39,529 nt of DNA from an uncultured Ectothiorhodospiraceae bacterium (GTDB taxonomy: Bacteria > Pseudomonadota > Gammaproteobacteria > Nitrococcales > Nitrococcaceae). The position numbers and the translations under genes are program-made. Location of the stretch: contig CAJXKP010000026.1 in NCBI GenBank assembly GCA_913055565.1, forward strand, positions 1 to 39,529, read 5' to 3'. This document shows, one piece after another, positions 19,481 through 27,129 of this stretch (within the stretch, counting starts at the first letter, position 1; every line of letters starts with the position of its first letter). The notes beneath the pieces are model-generated. The model searched no databases, had not been told where the DNA came from, and worked only from the letters and a program-made list of their open reading frames with translations.

Positions 19481-19612
19481 GAGAAATCTCGGACTAGCTA
19501 GCCCGCGCCTACCGAAATGCGCGCTGATAGATGGTCTAACGGGCTAACCCGTCGTCCCCCTTGGGTCGAGCCACGGCCACGCGTTGTTGCCTCGCGCTTA
19601 CTATTGCTCGTC

Positions 19613-19631
19613 TTGACACGCCTGATCAGGC
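19613..19631 (+). promoter_or_regulatory. TTGACA followed by 12-bp palindrome
   Basis: TTGACA at 19613-19618 is followed one base later by GCCTGATCAGGC (19620-19631), a perfect palindrome where an operator could sit. No clear -10 box and no plus-strand gene follow, so this may be chance. The 291-base gap 19415-19705 otherwise holds only the candidate Pho box. Confidence 0.2.
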
Positions 19632-19705
19632 AGTAGTGGCGGAACCCTGGCGAATGACGCGCACGCAGTAGATCGGTCTGCGCCTGTGAAGACGCTGAGC
19701 AAAAC

Positions 19706-20140
19706 CTAGTCGCCGTTCCCGTGCCCCCAGGGTTGGTAGCCGATCAGGCGCGCGACGACGTCATCGAGCTTGCCCAAGCTACGACCGAGGGGCGTCAGGC
19801 ACAGCGCGCCACCGAGTGCGACGCCGATGGCGTTGGCAGCCATGTCCGTGACCTGGAGCTGGCGCGCGCTACCCAGGCCCTGCAGCAGTTCCAGCGCTAG
19901 GCCCAACGCGAAAACCACGGCCGCCGTCACGGGCCAGCGGCGGCCGCGGGTGGCCTGGACCCAGGCCGCGGCCAACACGAAATAGGCGAGCACGTGCTGG
20001 GCCTTATCCCATGACAGCGCGCCGGGCGGCTGCGGCGGCTTGGGCATAAGCGAGAGCACGATGACCGCTAGCGTGGCGAGCGCGGCCAGGATCTGCCATA
20101 AGCGGGGGAAGGTGAATTCAGGGAACGAGCTCTGCGGCAT
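19706..20140 (-). CDS. VanZ-like membrane protein
   Basis: Small inner-membrane protein of about 144 residues with four hydrophobic segments. It carries the family's typical pattern: LSLMPKPPQPPG after TM1, a DKAQHVLAYFVLA helix, FALGLALELLQGLGSARQLQ and TDMAANAIGVALGGAL. VanZ-family proteins have no firmly known biochemical role; the founding member gives low-level teicoplanin resistance. I chose ATG 20140; a TTG at 20191 would add 17 residues and neither has a clear ribosome site. Divergent from the antiporter gene. Confidence 0.8.
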   Translation of the reverse strand: MPQSSFPEFTFPRLWQILAALATLAVIVLSLMPKPPQPPGALSWDKAQHVLAYFVLAAAWVQATRGRRWPVTAAVVFALGLALELLQGLGSARQLQVTDMAANAIGVALGGALCLTPLGRSLGKLDDVVARLIGYQPWGHGNGD

Positions 20141-20212
20141 GTTCGTTGCGCTTTGTCGGCTGCCCGGGGGATTGGGGCGAAGGTCGGTCAACCGGCCTAC
20201 CCACTAGTCAGC

Positions 20213-20218
20213 TATAAT
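20213..20218 (+). promoter_or_regulatory. TATAAT -10 element for the antiporter gene
   Basis: Exact TATAAT 31 bases before the antiporter start; the -35 region is weak. The reverse complement also reads TATTATAG, so it may serve the divergent VanZ-like gene as well. Confidence 0.4.
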
Positions 20219-20249
20219 ACTCCTATCCCGTTAGTGGTAAGGACAGTTC

Positions 20250-22091
20250 ATGTCGCTCTTCCTGGAGATCGCGATCTTCCTCGCGGCCGCGGTTATTGCT
20301 GTGCCCATCTTCAGGTGGCTGAGGCTGGGCTCCGTGCTGGGCTACCTCACGGCCGGCGTGGCCATCGGTCCTTGGGGTCTCGGGCTCATCGACGCGGATA
20401 CCCAGACCGTCCTGCACTTCGGCGAGATCGGCGTGGTCTTCTTGCTATTCGTCATCGGCTTGGAGCTGCGACCCAGCCGGCTCAAGGCCATGCGACGTAC
20501 CATCTTCGCACCCGGCGCGGCCCAGGTGTTGGGCTCGGCTACGTTGATCACCCTGGCGGCTGCGCTACTGGGGTTGGGATGGCGAGCCGCCCTGATCGTG
20601 GGCCTCGCGCTGTCGCTGTCATCGACGGCGTTCGTGTTGCAGCTACTCACCGAGCGCGGCGAGCTCCAGACGGCCCACGGGCGCGGTGCCTTTGGTGTCC
20701 TGCTGTTCCAGGACATCGCCGTGATCCCGATGATCGCCCTGGTCCCCCTCCTTACACCGGGCGACGTCGATGCCTCCGCCAGTGCTATCGCGCTGGAGAC
20801 CGGGCGCGTGATCGCGGTGATCACCGCCTTCGTGATCGGCGGCCACTTCCTGTTACGCCCCATCTTCCGCTTGGTCGCCAAGACCGACCAGCACGAGGTC
20901 TTCATCGCCGCCGCGCTGCTGCTGGTGCTGGGCTCGGCGCTGCTCATGGATAGCATCGGCATCTCCATGGGACTGGGGGCCTTTATGGCCGGGGTGCTGG
21001 TTGCCGACTCCGAGTACCGCCATCAGCTCGAGGCCGATCTGGAGCCGTTCAAAGGGCTGCTCCTGGGGCTTTTCTTTATGGCGGTGGGGATGGTCACCGA
21101 CGTCGGCTTGTTGCTCACCAAGCCCCTGGTGGTCCTCGGGCTGGCCGCCGCCTTGATGGCCATCAAGGCGGCAATACTTGCCATCGTGGCCTCCCTGGAG
21201 GGCTTCCGGGGCCGGGATATCGCCCGCTTTAGCGCGGTCCTGGCTCAGGGCGGCGAGTTCGCGTTCGTGCTCCTTGGGGCCGCCGCCGGCCAGGCCTTGC
21301 TTGATCGATCCCTGGTCGATCTGCTCACGCTCGTGGTTACCGTTTCCATGGCCGCGACGGTTCCCCTGGTCGCGCTCGTGCACCAGCTGCTGGATCATCC
21401 GCCGTCTCGGGCCAATTACGACACGCACAACGAGCGCTCCTCGCCGGTATTCATCGCGGGGTTCGGACGCTTCGGTCAGGTCATCGCGCGCATCCTCGGC
21501 TCACGGCGCATCCCGTTCACCGCTTTAGAGATCAGCCCCGGCCTGGTGGATTTCGTCCGCCAATACGGCAACAAGATCTTCTACGGCGATGCCCGCCGCG
21601 TGGATCTGCTGCGCAACGCCGGCATCCAGCAGGCGGAGGTCTTCGTCATCGCCGTCGATGATGTCGAGACCTCCATGACCATCGCCGAGACGGTGCGCCA
21701 CCATTTCCCGCATCTAACGATCTGTGCGCGAGCACGTAATCGCCAGCACGCGCATCGGCTGATGAGCCTGGGCTGCCAGGCGATTATCCGAGAGACGTTC
21801 CTATCCAGCAGCTGGCTGGGCGGCGAAGTCCTCAAGGCCCTAGGGGGTAACGCCAACGAGGCCGACGAGGCGGTTGCCATCTTCCGCCGTCACGACCAGG
21901 AGACGCTAGTCAAGCAATACGCCTTTCGCAACGACCGCGACGCCCTCATCCAGTCCAACCACGAGGCCGCCCGCGAGCTGCGCGAGCTCTTTGCCTCGGA
22001 TCGCGCGGATGACCAAGCGCCGGACGACGGTGCCTTTGAGGAGGTAGAGCCCCCGCCAACGCAGTGGCGCGAGGAGGATACGCGCCGCTAA
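20250..22091 (+). CDS. KefB/KefC-type monovalent cation:proton antiporter (CPA2)
   Basis: Inner-membrane potassium/proton antiporter of the CPA2 family, 613 residues. The membrane domain (about 1-390) shows VVFLLFVIGLELRPSRL, ALSLSSTAFVLQLLTERG and GVLLFQDIAVIPMIAL, all typical of KefB/C, and AQGGEFAFVLLGAA late. A cytoplasmic TrkA-N (RCK) domain starts with VFIAGFGRFGQVIARIL (about 395-411), the Rossmann nucleotide site, and includes FYGDARRVDLLRNAGI. The C-terminal 40 residues are acidic and low in complexity. ATG with AAGGA upstream and TATAAT at 20213. No KefF/KefG quinone-reductase subunit is adjacent, so glutathione gating is not assured. Confidence 0.92.
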   Translation: MSLFLEIAIFLAAAVIAVPIFRWLRLGSVLGYLTAGVAIGPWGLGLIDADTQTVLHFGEIGVVFLLFVIGLELRPSRLKAMRRTIFAPGAAQVLGSATLITLAAALLGLGWRAALIVGLALSLSSTAFVLQLLTERGELQTAHGRGAFGVLLFQDIAVIPMIALVPLLTPGDVDASASAIALETGRVIAVITAFVIGGHFLLRPIFRLVAKTDQHEVFIAAALLLVLGSALLMDSIGISMGLGAFMAGVLVADSEYRHQLEADLEPFKGLLLGLFFMAVGMVTDVGLLLTKPLVVLGLAAALMAIKAAILAIVASLEGFRGRDIARFSAVLAQGGEFAFVLLGAAAGQALLDRSLVDLLTLVVTVSMAATVPLVALVHQLLDHPPSRANYDTHNERSSPVFIAGFGRFGQVIARILGSRRIPFTALEISPGLVDFVRQYGNKIFYGDARRVDLLRNAGIQQAEVFVIAVDDVETSMTIAETVRHHFPHLTICARARNRQHAHRLMSLGCQAIIRETFLSSSWLGGEVLKALGGNANEADEAVAIFRRHDQETLVKQYAFRNDRDALIQSNHEAARELRELFASDRADDQAPDDGAFEEVEPPPTQWREEDTRR

Positions 22092-22391
22092 GCGGCCAAG
22101 GGCGAGGGTCGGGTTACAGGCCGCAACGAGCGGCGGTAAACCACCAGCATGGCGCTACGAGGCTGTTAGGTGTCATGGTGATAGGCTATTAGCGGCTGGA
22201 CCTGGTATCGAGCGACCTCGAACGACAACCAGGGCGCCTGCCGAATCAGGGAGGGCGCGCCAGCGCCGCCGGACGTAGGGGAAACCGCGACAAGGCGCTG
22301 CTCGGCGCTGGTCACAAGTTGCACGGCGCTCGTGGCGGGACGTTACTAGGCCAACGCGCTACACGGGTAGGCGGGATACGGGACGGGATTT
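22092..22391. other. 300-base gap without a recognised gene
   Basis: Region between the antiporter and the response regulator. I find no convincing coding frame, terminator with T-run, or tRNA. GGGACGGGATTT immediately before ATG 22392 may serve as a weak ribosome site. Confidence 0.5.
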
Positions 22392-23588
22392 ATGACGCAG
22401 CCATTCAGCAAGGCGCTCGTCGTGGACGACTCGCGCATGGCCCGCGCAACGCTAACAAAGCTGCTGAACAAACGCGGTATCGATGTCGATACGGCCGCGT
22501 CGGGGACCGACGCCCTGGCGTACATGGATGCCAACGCCGCGCCCGACGTTGTGTTCATGGATTACACGATGCCGGATTTCGACGGCCTAGAGACCGTGAG
22601 ACGCATCCGCGAACGCCACGGTGACGTGGCCCCAATGGCGATGTATACCGGCCATGATGAGGCCGAGGATCGTGAGCGAGCACACCAGCTCGGCATCGAT
22701 GCCTTCCTCACCAAGCCCGCTAGCGACGAACTCCTCGGCGAGATCCTGGAGGGATTTGCTGAGGCAGCCGCCGCTGACGCGGCGACGCCAAGCACGACGA
22801 CAGCCGATGACGAGACCTTGCCGCCAGCCGCGGGGCCACAGGATGGATTAACAGCGCCAGAGCACAGCGCCGTAACGGCAAGCACCGTTGCCCCACCCCC
22901 GGATGCAACCATGGGCGAAGTCGCGGCGAGCGACGAGCGCCCTGGCGATACCGAGACCGTGACACCGATCACCGAGCCGGAACCGCCGTCCAACCCCGAG
23001 GCATCCGAGGATGGCCGCGAAACCACGGACGAGGCCCTTACCACCGCTCGTGAAGCGGCCCTGGTTGCGGCCGAAGCGGTGGCCATCAGCGCCGCCGAAC
23101 AGAAGGCGCGCGAGATCGCCGACTCGGTGGCACGCGAGGCAGCGGAGCCGATTGCTCGGGAAGCGGGTACAAACGCCGCCCGCGAGGCCATGGGCAAGAT
23201 CCGCGAGGACGTTAAGGGCCAGATCAAGGAGCTCCTGGAGTCCGAAACCTTCTCACAACGGGTCACCGACGTATTCGTCAGGACGGCCTGGCCGAGCGTG
23301 CGGGCGCAGATCACCGGTGAGGTCACGGAGCTATTACGTGACGAGGTCCGCCACATCGCCCGCCAGGCCACGGCCGCCGATGGTGGCCGCCCGGTCGATG
23401 AGGCAACCCGCCAGGCCAAGCAGATGGTCAAGGAGCGCACCAACGAGCTGCACAAGGTGGTCAACCGGGACATGGCCCAAAGCGCTCGGCAGATCGAGGC
23501 GCGGCTCACGCGGCTCATTATCGGTGTCGGCGGCGGCCTCGGTGTCGCCATCGTGCTGGGCTTCGGCTACCTACTGCTGTTCGGCTGA
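22392..23588 (+). CDS. Response regulator with C-terminal membrane anchor
   Basis: A 398-residue protein with an N-terminal receiver domain (about 7-122). Acidic pair D12-D13 (VVDDSRMAR), phospho-acceptor D57 (VVFMDYTMP), switch threonine T86 and lysine K108 (FLTKPAS) are all present, so phosphorylation is expected. No known output domain follows. Residues about 123-215 are a Pro/Thr/Glu-rich, probably disordered linker. Residues about 215-370 are Ala/Glu/Arg-rich and likely helical, including EAALVAAEAVAISAAEQKAR and repeated EVTELLRDEVRHIARQ-type amphipathic helices. Residues about 378-397 (IIGVGGGLGVAIVLGFGYLL) form one transmembrane helix at the extreme C-terminus. No histidine kinase is adjacent. 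The architecture, a tail-anchored receiver, is unusual; its output is unknown. Confidence 0.85.
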   Translation: MTQPFSKALVVDDSRMARATLTKLLNKRGIDVDTAASGTDALAYMDANAAPDVVFMDYTMPDFDGLETVRRIRERHGDVAPMAMYTGHDEAEDRERAHQLGIDAFLTKPASDELLGEILEGFAEAAAADAATPSTTTADDETLPPAAGPQDGLTAPEHSAVTASTVAPPPDATMGEVAASDERPGDTETVTPITEPEPPSNPEASEDGRETTDEALTTAREAALVAAEAVAISAAEQKAREIADSVAREAAEPIAREAGTNAAREAMGKIREDVKGQIKELLESETFSQRVTDVFVRTAWPSVRAQITGEVTELLRDEVRHIARQATAADGGRPVDEATRQAKQMVKERTNELHKVVNRDMAQSARQIEARLTRLIIGVGGGLGVAIVLGFGYLLLFG

Positions 23589-23605
23589 GGCAGCGCTCAG
23601 GGCCA

Positions 23606-25129
23606 TCACAGATCGAGCTCGCCCTGGGAGGGGTTGCTACTACCACGCGAGCGCCGGCTCTCGGCCGGGCGTTTGCGGCTAGCATGCCGCTGGCGGATGC
23701 GATCGGCCTCCGCGTGCATGTCGTTGCCGGCGCGGTGCGCCTTGATCCGCCGCCGAGCCTCGCGGGCGGCGGCCTGGTGATCGATTACCGGGGCCGGATA
23801 GTCGGTACCGATCCGCACGCCGTAGTGGCGCTGCCATTCCGGCGGCAAGCGCCACGGCTCATGGATCCACGGCGCCGGCACCTCGGCGAGCTGGGGCAGG
23901 AAACGCCGCAGGAAGGCACCATCCGGATCCTGATCATGGGACTGCTTGACCGGGTTGTAGATGCGGATCGCGTTAATGCCGGTCGTGCCCGTTTGCATCT
24001 GCGACTGCGAATAGTGGATACCGGGCTCGTAGTCGGTGAAAACGCGGGCCAGGTGGAGCGCGGGCTCGCGCCAGTGCAACCACAGATGATACCCCGCGAA
24101 CGCCATGAGCATGGCTCGCATGCGGAAGTTCAACCAGCCGGTCTGGTGCAGCATGCGCATGCAGGCATCGACGAAGGGAATACCGGTCTCGGCCTCTGCC
24201 CAGGCCCGGAATAGACCCGCGTCGAACTCGTGCTCGCGCATGCCATCGTAGCCGCGATGAAGGTTGCGGAACTCGATATCGGGCTGATCCTCGAGCTTTT
24301 GGATGAAGTGGCAGTGCCAGTGCAGGCGGGACTCGAGGCTCTGCAACGACTGCGGCCAGCCCGAGCCACGCTTGGCCTCGGCCCAACGGCGGCGATGGGT
24401 CTGCACGATCTCCCGCAGGGACAGGGTCCCGTAGGCGATGTGCGGCGACAGGCGACTGCAGGCCCACTCCCCGGTAAGCGGTGACGACATCGCCGAGCGG
24501 TAGCCCTGGCCGCGCTCCATGAGGAAGCTCGCCAGCAATCCCTGCCCGGCCTGCCGGCCGCCACGCTGGCGTTCCGGGCAGGGCCGGTGCTCGTACCCCA
24601 GTACCATGGGCAGCCCCTCTGCGACCAGCGCCCCCGGCGGCGCGGCGGGGCGGATCCGCTGCGGCGGCTCGAGCACCGATTCACGCATCCGGGCCTCCCA
24701 ACGCGCATGCCAGGCATCGCGGTCGCGCAGGCCGCGAACAACGCCGAAGTTGGGGTGCTCGCGAACCACCACGCCACGGTCCCGACACCAGGCCCGTACC
24801 GCCTCGTCGCGTTGATAGCTCCAGTGGTTACCCGTCTCCTCGTGGGCGTAGAGCGTATCGATGCCGTGCTCGGCGTGCACGGCGGCGAGGACTTCCGTGG
24901 CCTCGCCCGTGCGCACCATCAGGCCGATGCCGCGCTCGCGTAGCGCCCCGTCGAGCTCGACGAGCGATTCCCGAATGAAATCCCAGTGGCGCTGGGCCGC
25001 ATCCGGCTGGGCCCAGTAATCCGGCTCGATGATGTAGAGGGCCAAAACCGCCCCAGCCTCAGCGGCCGCCGCCAGCGGTTGGTGATCTTGGACGCGCAGA
25101 TCGCGCTTAAACCAGACGATCTGCGCCAT
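23606..25129 (-). CDS. Cryptochrome/photolyase family protein (deoxyribodipyrimidine photo-lyase)
   Basis: Flavoprotein of 507 residues. The N-terminal alpha/beta antenna-binding domain begins VWFKRDLRVQDHQPL. The C-terminal helical FAD domain contains SRLSPHIAYGTLSLREI, the substrate-contact helices around ESRLHWHCHFIQKLE, GIPFVDACMRMLHQTGWLNF and RAMLMAFAGYHLWLHW. The later segment NAIRIYNPVKQSHDQDPDG with IHEPW is typical of class III-like photolyases and related cryptochromes. The likely role is light-driven repair of cyclobutane pyrimidine dimers. The start ATG directly follows the DUF2256 stop (TGAATG), so the two genes are translationally coupled. A basic, low-complexity tail of about 40 residues follows the FAD domain. 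Photoreceptor instead of repair function cannot be excluded. Confidence 0.9.
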   Translation of the reverse strand: MAQIVWFKRDLRVQDHQPLAAAAEAGAVLALYIIEPDYWAQPDAAQRHWDFIRESLVELDGALRERGIGLMVRTGEATEVLAAVHAEHGIDTLYAHEETGNHWSYQRDEAVRAWCRDRGVVVREHPNFGVVRGLRDRDAWHARWEARMRESVLEPPQRIRPAAPPGALVAEGLPMVLGYEHRPCPERQRGGRQAGQGLLASFLMERGQGYRSAMSSPLTGEWACSRLSPHIAYGTLSLREIVQTHRRRWAEAKRGSGWPQSLQSLESRLHWHCHFIQKLEDQPDIEFRNLHRGYDGMREHEFDAGLFRAWAEAETGIPFVDACMRMLHQTGWLNFRMRAMLMAFAGYHLWLHWREPALHLARVFTDYEPGIHYSQSQMQTGTTGINAIRIYNPVKQSHDQDPDGAFLRRFLPQLAEVPAPWIHEPWRLPPEWQRHYGVRIGTDYPAPVIDHQAAAREARRRIKAHRAGNDMHAEADRIRQRHASRKRPAESRRSRGSSNPSQGELDL

Positions 25130-25297
25130 TCAGGGCCCCACCTGATGCCGATGGCGCCGGCAGCGCTCGCTGCAGTAACGCACATTGGGCCAATCGCGGG
25201 CCCACTTACGGCGCCATTTGAAGGGCCGTCCGCATACGGGGCAGGTCTTCTCGGGCAACGGCTTGTGGCTAATGGCAACCTCGCTCGCGCCAGACAT
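25130..25297 (-). CDS. DUF2256 small zinc-finger-like protein
   Basis: A 55-residue basic protein with four cysteines in a treble-clef-like spacing: [16 protein letters not shown] and later [12 protein letters not shown]. The core [13 protein letters not shown] is the hallmark of DUF2256, found commonly beside cryptochrome/photolyase genes, as here. I chose ATG 25297; the longer open frame to 25558 overlaps the divergent DUF924 gene. The stop abuts the photolyase start. Function unknown; nucleic-acid or partner binding through zinc is a guess from the cysteines. Confidence 0.85.
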   Translation of the reverse strand: MSGASEVAISHKPLPEKTCPVCGRPFKWRRKWARDWPNVRYCSERCRRHRHQVGP

Positions 25298-25357
25298 TAG
25301 TGCGCAATTGGACGCGTCCAGGCGCGCCGGGTTCGCCACCCTGTTAGCATATTCAGC

Positions 25358-25969
25358 ATGAGTGACGAGCATATCCAAGGCATCCTGGACTTCTGGTTCG
25401 GCGACCGAGAGGCGAGCGACAGCGCCATCGCCGAGCGGCAGGCGCCGCTGTGGTGGCACGCCCGGCCCGAAGACGACCAGACCATCGGCAACAACTTCGG
25501 CGACCTGGCCCGCCATGCGGTCGAGGGGCACCTCGACGAATGGGCCGAGACCGCCCACGGGCGGCTAGCGCTAATCCTGTTACTGGATCAGTTCCCGCGC
25601 GCGATCTACCGCGGCGAGGCGGAGGCCTATACCCAGGACCACAGCGCCCTCGCCCATAGCCTGCAGGCCCAAGGGCAGGGCCAGGATCACGAGCTACGGC
25701 CGGTCGAGCGGGTCTTCATCTACACGCCCATGCTCCATGCGGAGTCACTGATGGTGCAGGATGAGTGCGTCCTGCGATTCCAGGCGTTGCTGGACCAAGT
25801 GGCTAGCGCTGATCGACCCGTTTTCGAGCGCCTGCTCGACACGGCGCGCCATCGCCGCGAGGTAATCCTCAGGTTCGACCGCTTCCCTCACCGCAACGCG
25901 CTTGTCGGGCGCGTGTCCACGCCGGCGGAGTCGGACTTCCTGGCCAGCGAGGACAGCACGCTCGTCTGA
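25358..25969 (+). CDS. DUF924 family protein
   Basis: A 203-residue soluble protein of the DUF924 family (TPR-like helical fold). Family features seen are ILDFWFGD near the start, [14 protein letters not shown], the [15 protein letters not shown] motif, and the [22 protein letters not shown] signature near the end. Function is unknown in the family. Divergent from the DUF2256-photolyase pair with 60 bases between starts. A TAGCATATT sequence just before the ATG could be a very close -10. Confidence 0.9.
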   Translation: MSDEHIQGILDFWFGDREASDSAIAERQAPLWWHARPEDDQTIGNNFGDLARHAVEGHLDEWAETAHGRLALILLLDQFPRAIYRGEAEAYTQDHSALAHSLQAQGQGQDHELRPVERVFIYTPMLHAESLMVQDECVLRFQALLDQVASADRPVFERLLDTARHRREVILRFDRFPHRNALVGRVSTPAESDFLASEDSTLV

Positions 25970-25987
25970 GGTCTTCCCGCGAGGCGG

Positions 25988-27085
25988 TTACTGATAGAAG
26001 GGGTAGTCGGTGTAGCCGCCCTCGTCGCCGTCGTAGAAGGTGCTCGAATCCCAGTCGTTGAGCGGCCAACCGTGGCGCAGCCGCTCCGGGAGATCGGGAT
26101 TGGCGATGGCGGGGCGGCCGAAGCTGACGAGATCACAGCGCCCGGCATCGATGCGTTGACGCGCCTCCTCCGGGGTGTAGCCCCCGTTCGCTATATACGG
26201 CCCCGTGTAGGCACCGCGCACGGCGTCGATAACGGACTCCGGGCGCCCCTTCGCGTGATTGCACTGGAAGGAGTCCTCCACCATCTCCACGTAGCCGATG
26301 CCGGTGGCCTGGAGCTGTTCCGCGAGGACCCGGTAGGTGGTCATGGGGTCGTCATCGCCCATGTCGTTAAAGCTGCCCGTGGGGCTGATGCGGATACCGA
26401 CCCGCTCGGTCTCCCAGACCTCCTTAACCGCCTCGACCACCATCATGGTCAACCGCACCCGATTCTCGGGCGAGCCACCGTACGCGTCGGTGCGCTGGTT
26501 GCTGCCGCTGCGAAGGAACTGGTCGAGTAGATAGCCGTTGGCGGCGTGGATCTCCACGCCGTCGAAGCCCGCGCGCTTGGCGTTCTCGGCGCCGGCGCGG
26601 AACTGCTCGACCACGCCCGGCAGCTCGTCGGCCGCCAGGGCACGCGGCTCTAGGACATCGACCATGCCGGATTCGGCGCTAATGAATGTCTGGGCATTGG
26701 GTTTGATCGCCGATGGGGCGACAGGCGTGTCGCCGTGGGGCTGGAGCTCGGGGCGCGAGATACGCCCGACGTGCCAGAGCTGGAGATGCATGCGCCCGCC
26801 GGCCTGGTGGACGGCATCGGTGACCTCGCGCCAGCCCGCAACCTGCTCATCGCTATGGATGCCGGGCGTGAAGGCGTACCCCTTACCCTGCGGCGATACC
26901 TGGGTCGCCTCGCTAATGATTAGCCCCATGCCAGCGCGCTGACGGTAGTACGCCGCGTTCATGGCATGCGGGAAGTCGCCCGGCTCGCCGGCACGCGCTC
27001 GCGTTAGAGGGGCCATGACGACGCGATTGGGGAGCGTCAGGGGGCCCAGCTGGAAGGGGTGGAAAAGGGGATCATCCTGGCTCAT
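25988..27085 (-). CDS. Old yellow enzyme family alkene reductase (NemA-like)
   Basis: FMN-dependent, NAD(P)H-using ene-reductase of 365 residues. TIM-barrel motifs in order: FQLGPLTLPNRVVMAPLTRAR, ISEATQVSPQGKGY, LQLWHVGRISRPEL, the substrate-binding pair in EIHAANGYLLDQFL, SPENRVRLTMMVVEAV, and the FMN-phosphate site near VSFGRPAIANPDLPER. These match N-ethylmaleimide reductase and related enzymes that reduce activated alkenes and nitro-esters in electrophile stress. ATG 27085 with GGAG 10 bases upstream. It follows the GAF-GGDEF-EAL gene by 44 bases on the same strand but need not be co-regulated. No nemR-like repressor is nearby. Confidence 0.92.
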   Translation of the reverse strand: MSQDDPLFHPFQLGPLTLPNRVVMAPLTRARAGEPGDFPHAMNAAYYRQRAGMGLIISEATQVSPQGKGYAFTPGIHSDEQVAGWREVTDAVHQAGGRMHLQLWHVGRISRPELQPHGDTPVAPSAIKPNAQTFISAESGMVDVLEPRALAADELPGVVEQFRAGAENAKRAGFDGVEIHAANGYLLDQFLRSGSNQRTDAYGGSPENRVRLTMMVVEAVKEVWETERVGIRISPTGSFNDMGDDDPMTTYRVLAEQLQATGIGYVEMVEDSFQCNHAKGRPESVIDAVRGAYTGPYIANGGYTPEEARQRIDAGRCDLVSFGRPAIANPDLPERLRHGWPLNDWDSSTFYDGDEGGYTDYPFYQ

Positions 27086-27129
27086 GCAGTAGGCTCCATC
27101 GGGGTGGTTGGATCGTTTTCGTGGCGACC

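Noticed and set aside
22562-23551. 329-codon open frame on the minus strand
   Set aside because: Ser/Ala/Arg-rich shadow of the response-regulator gene; no ribosome site or family signature.
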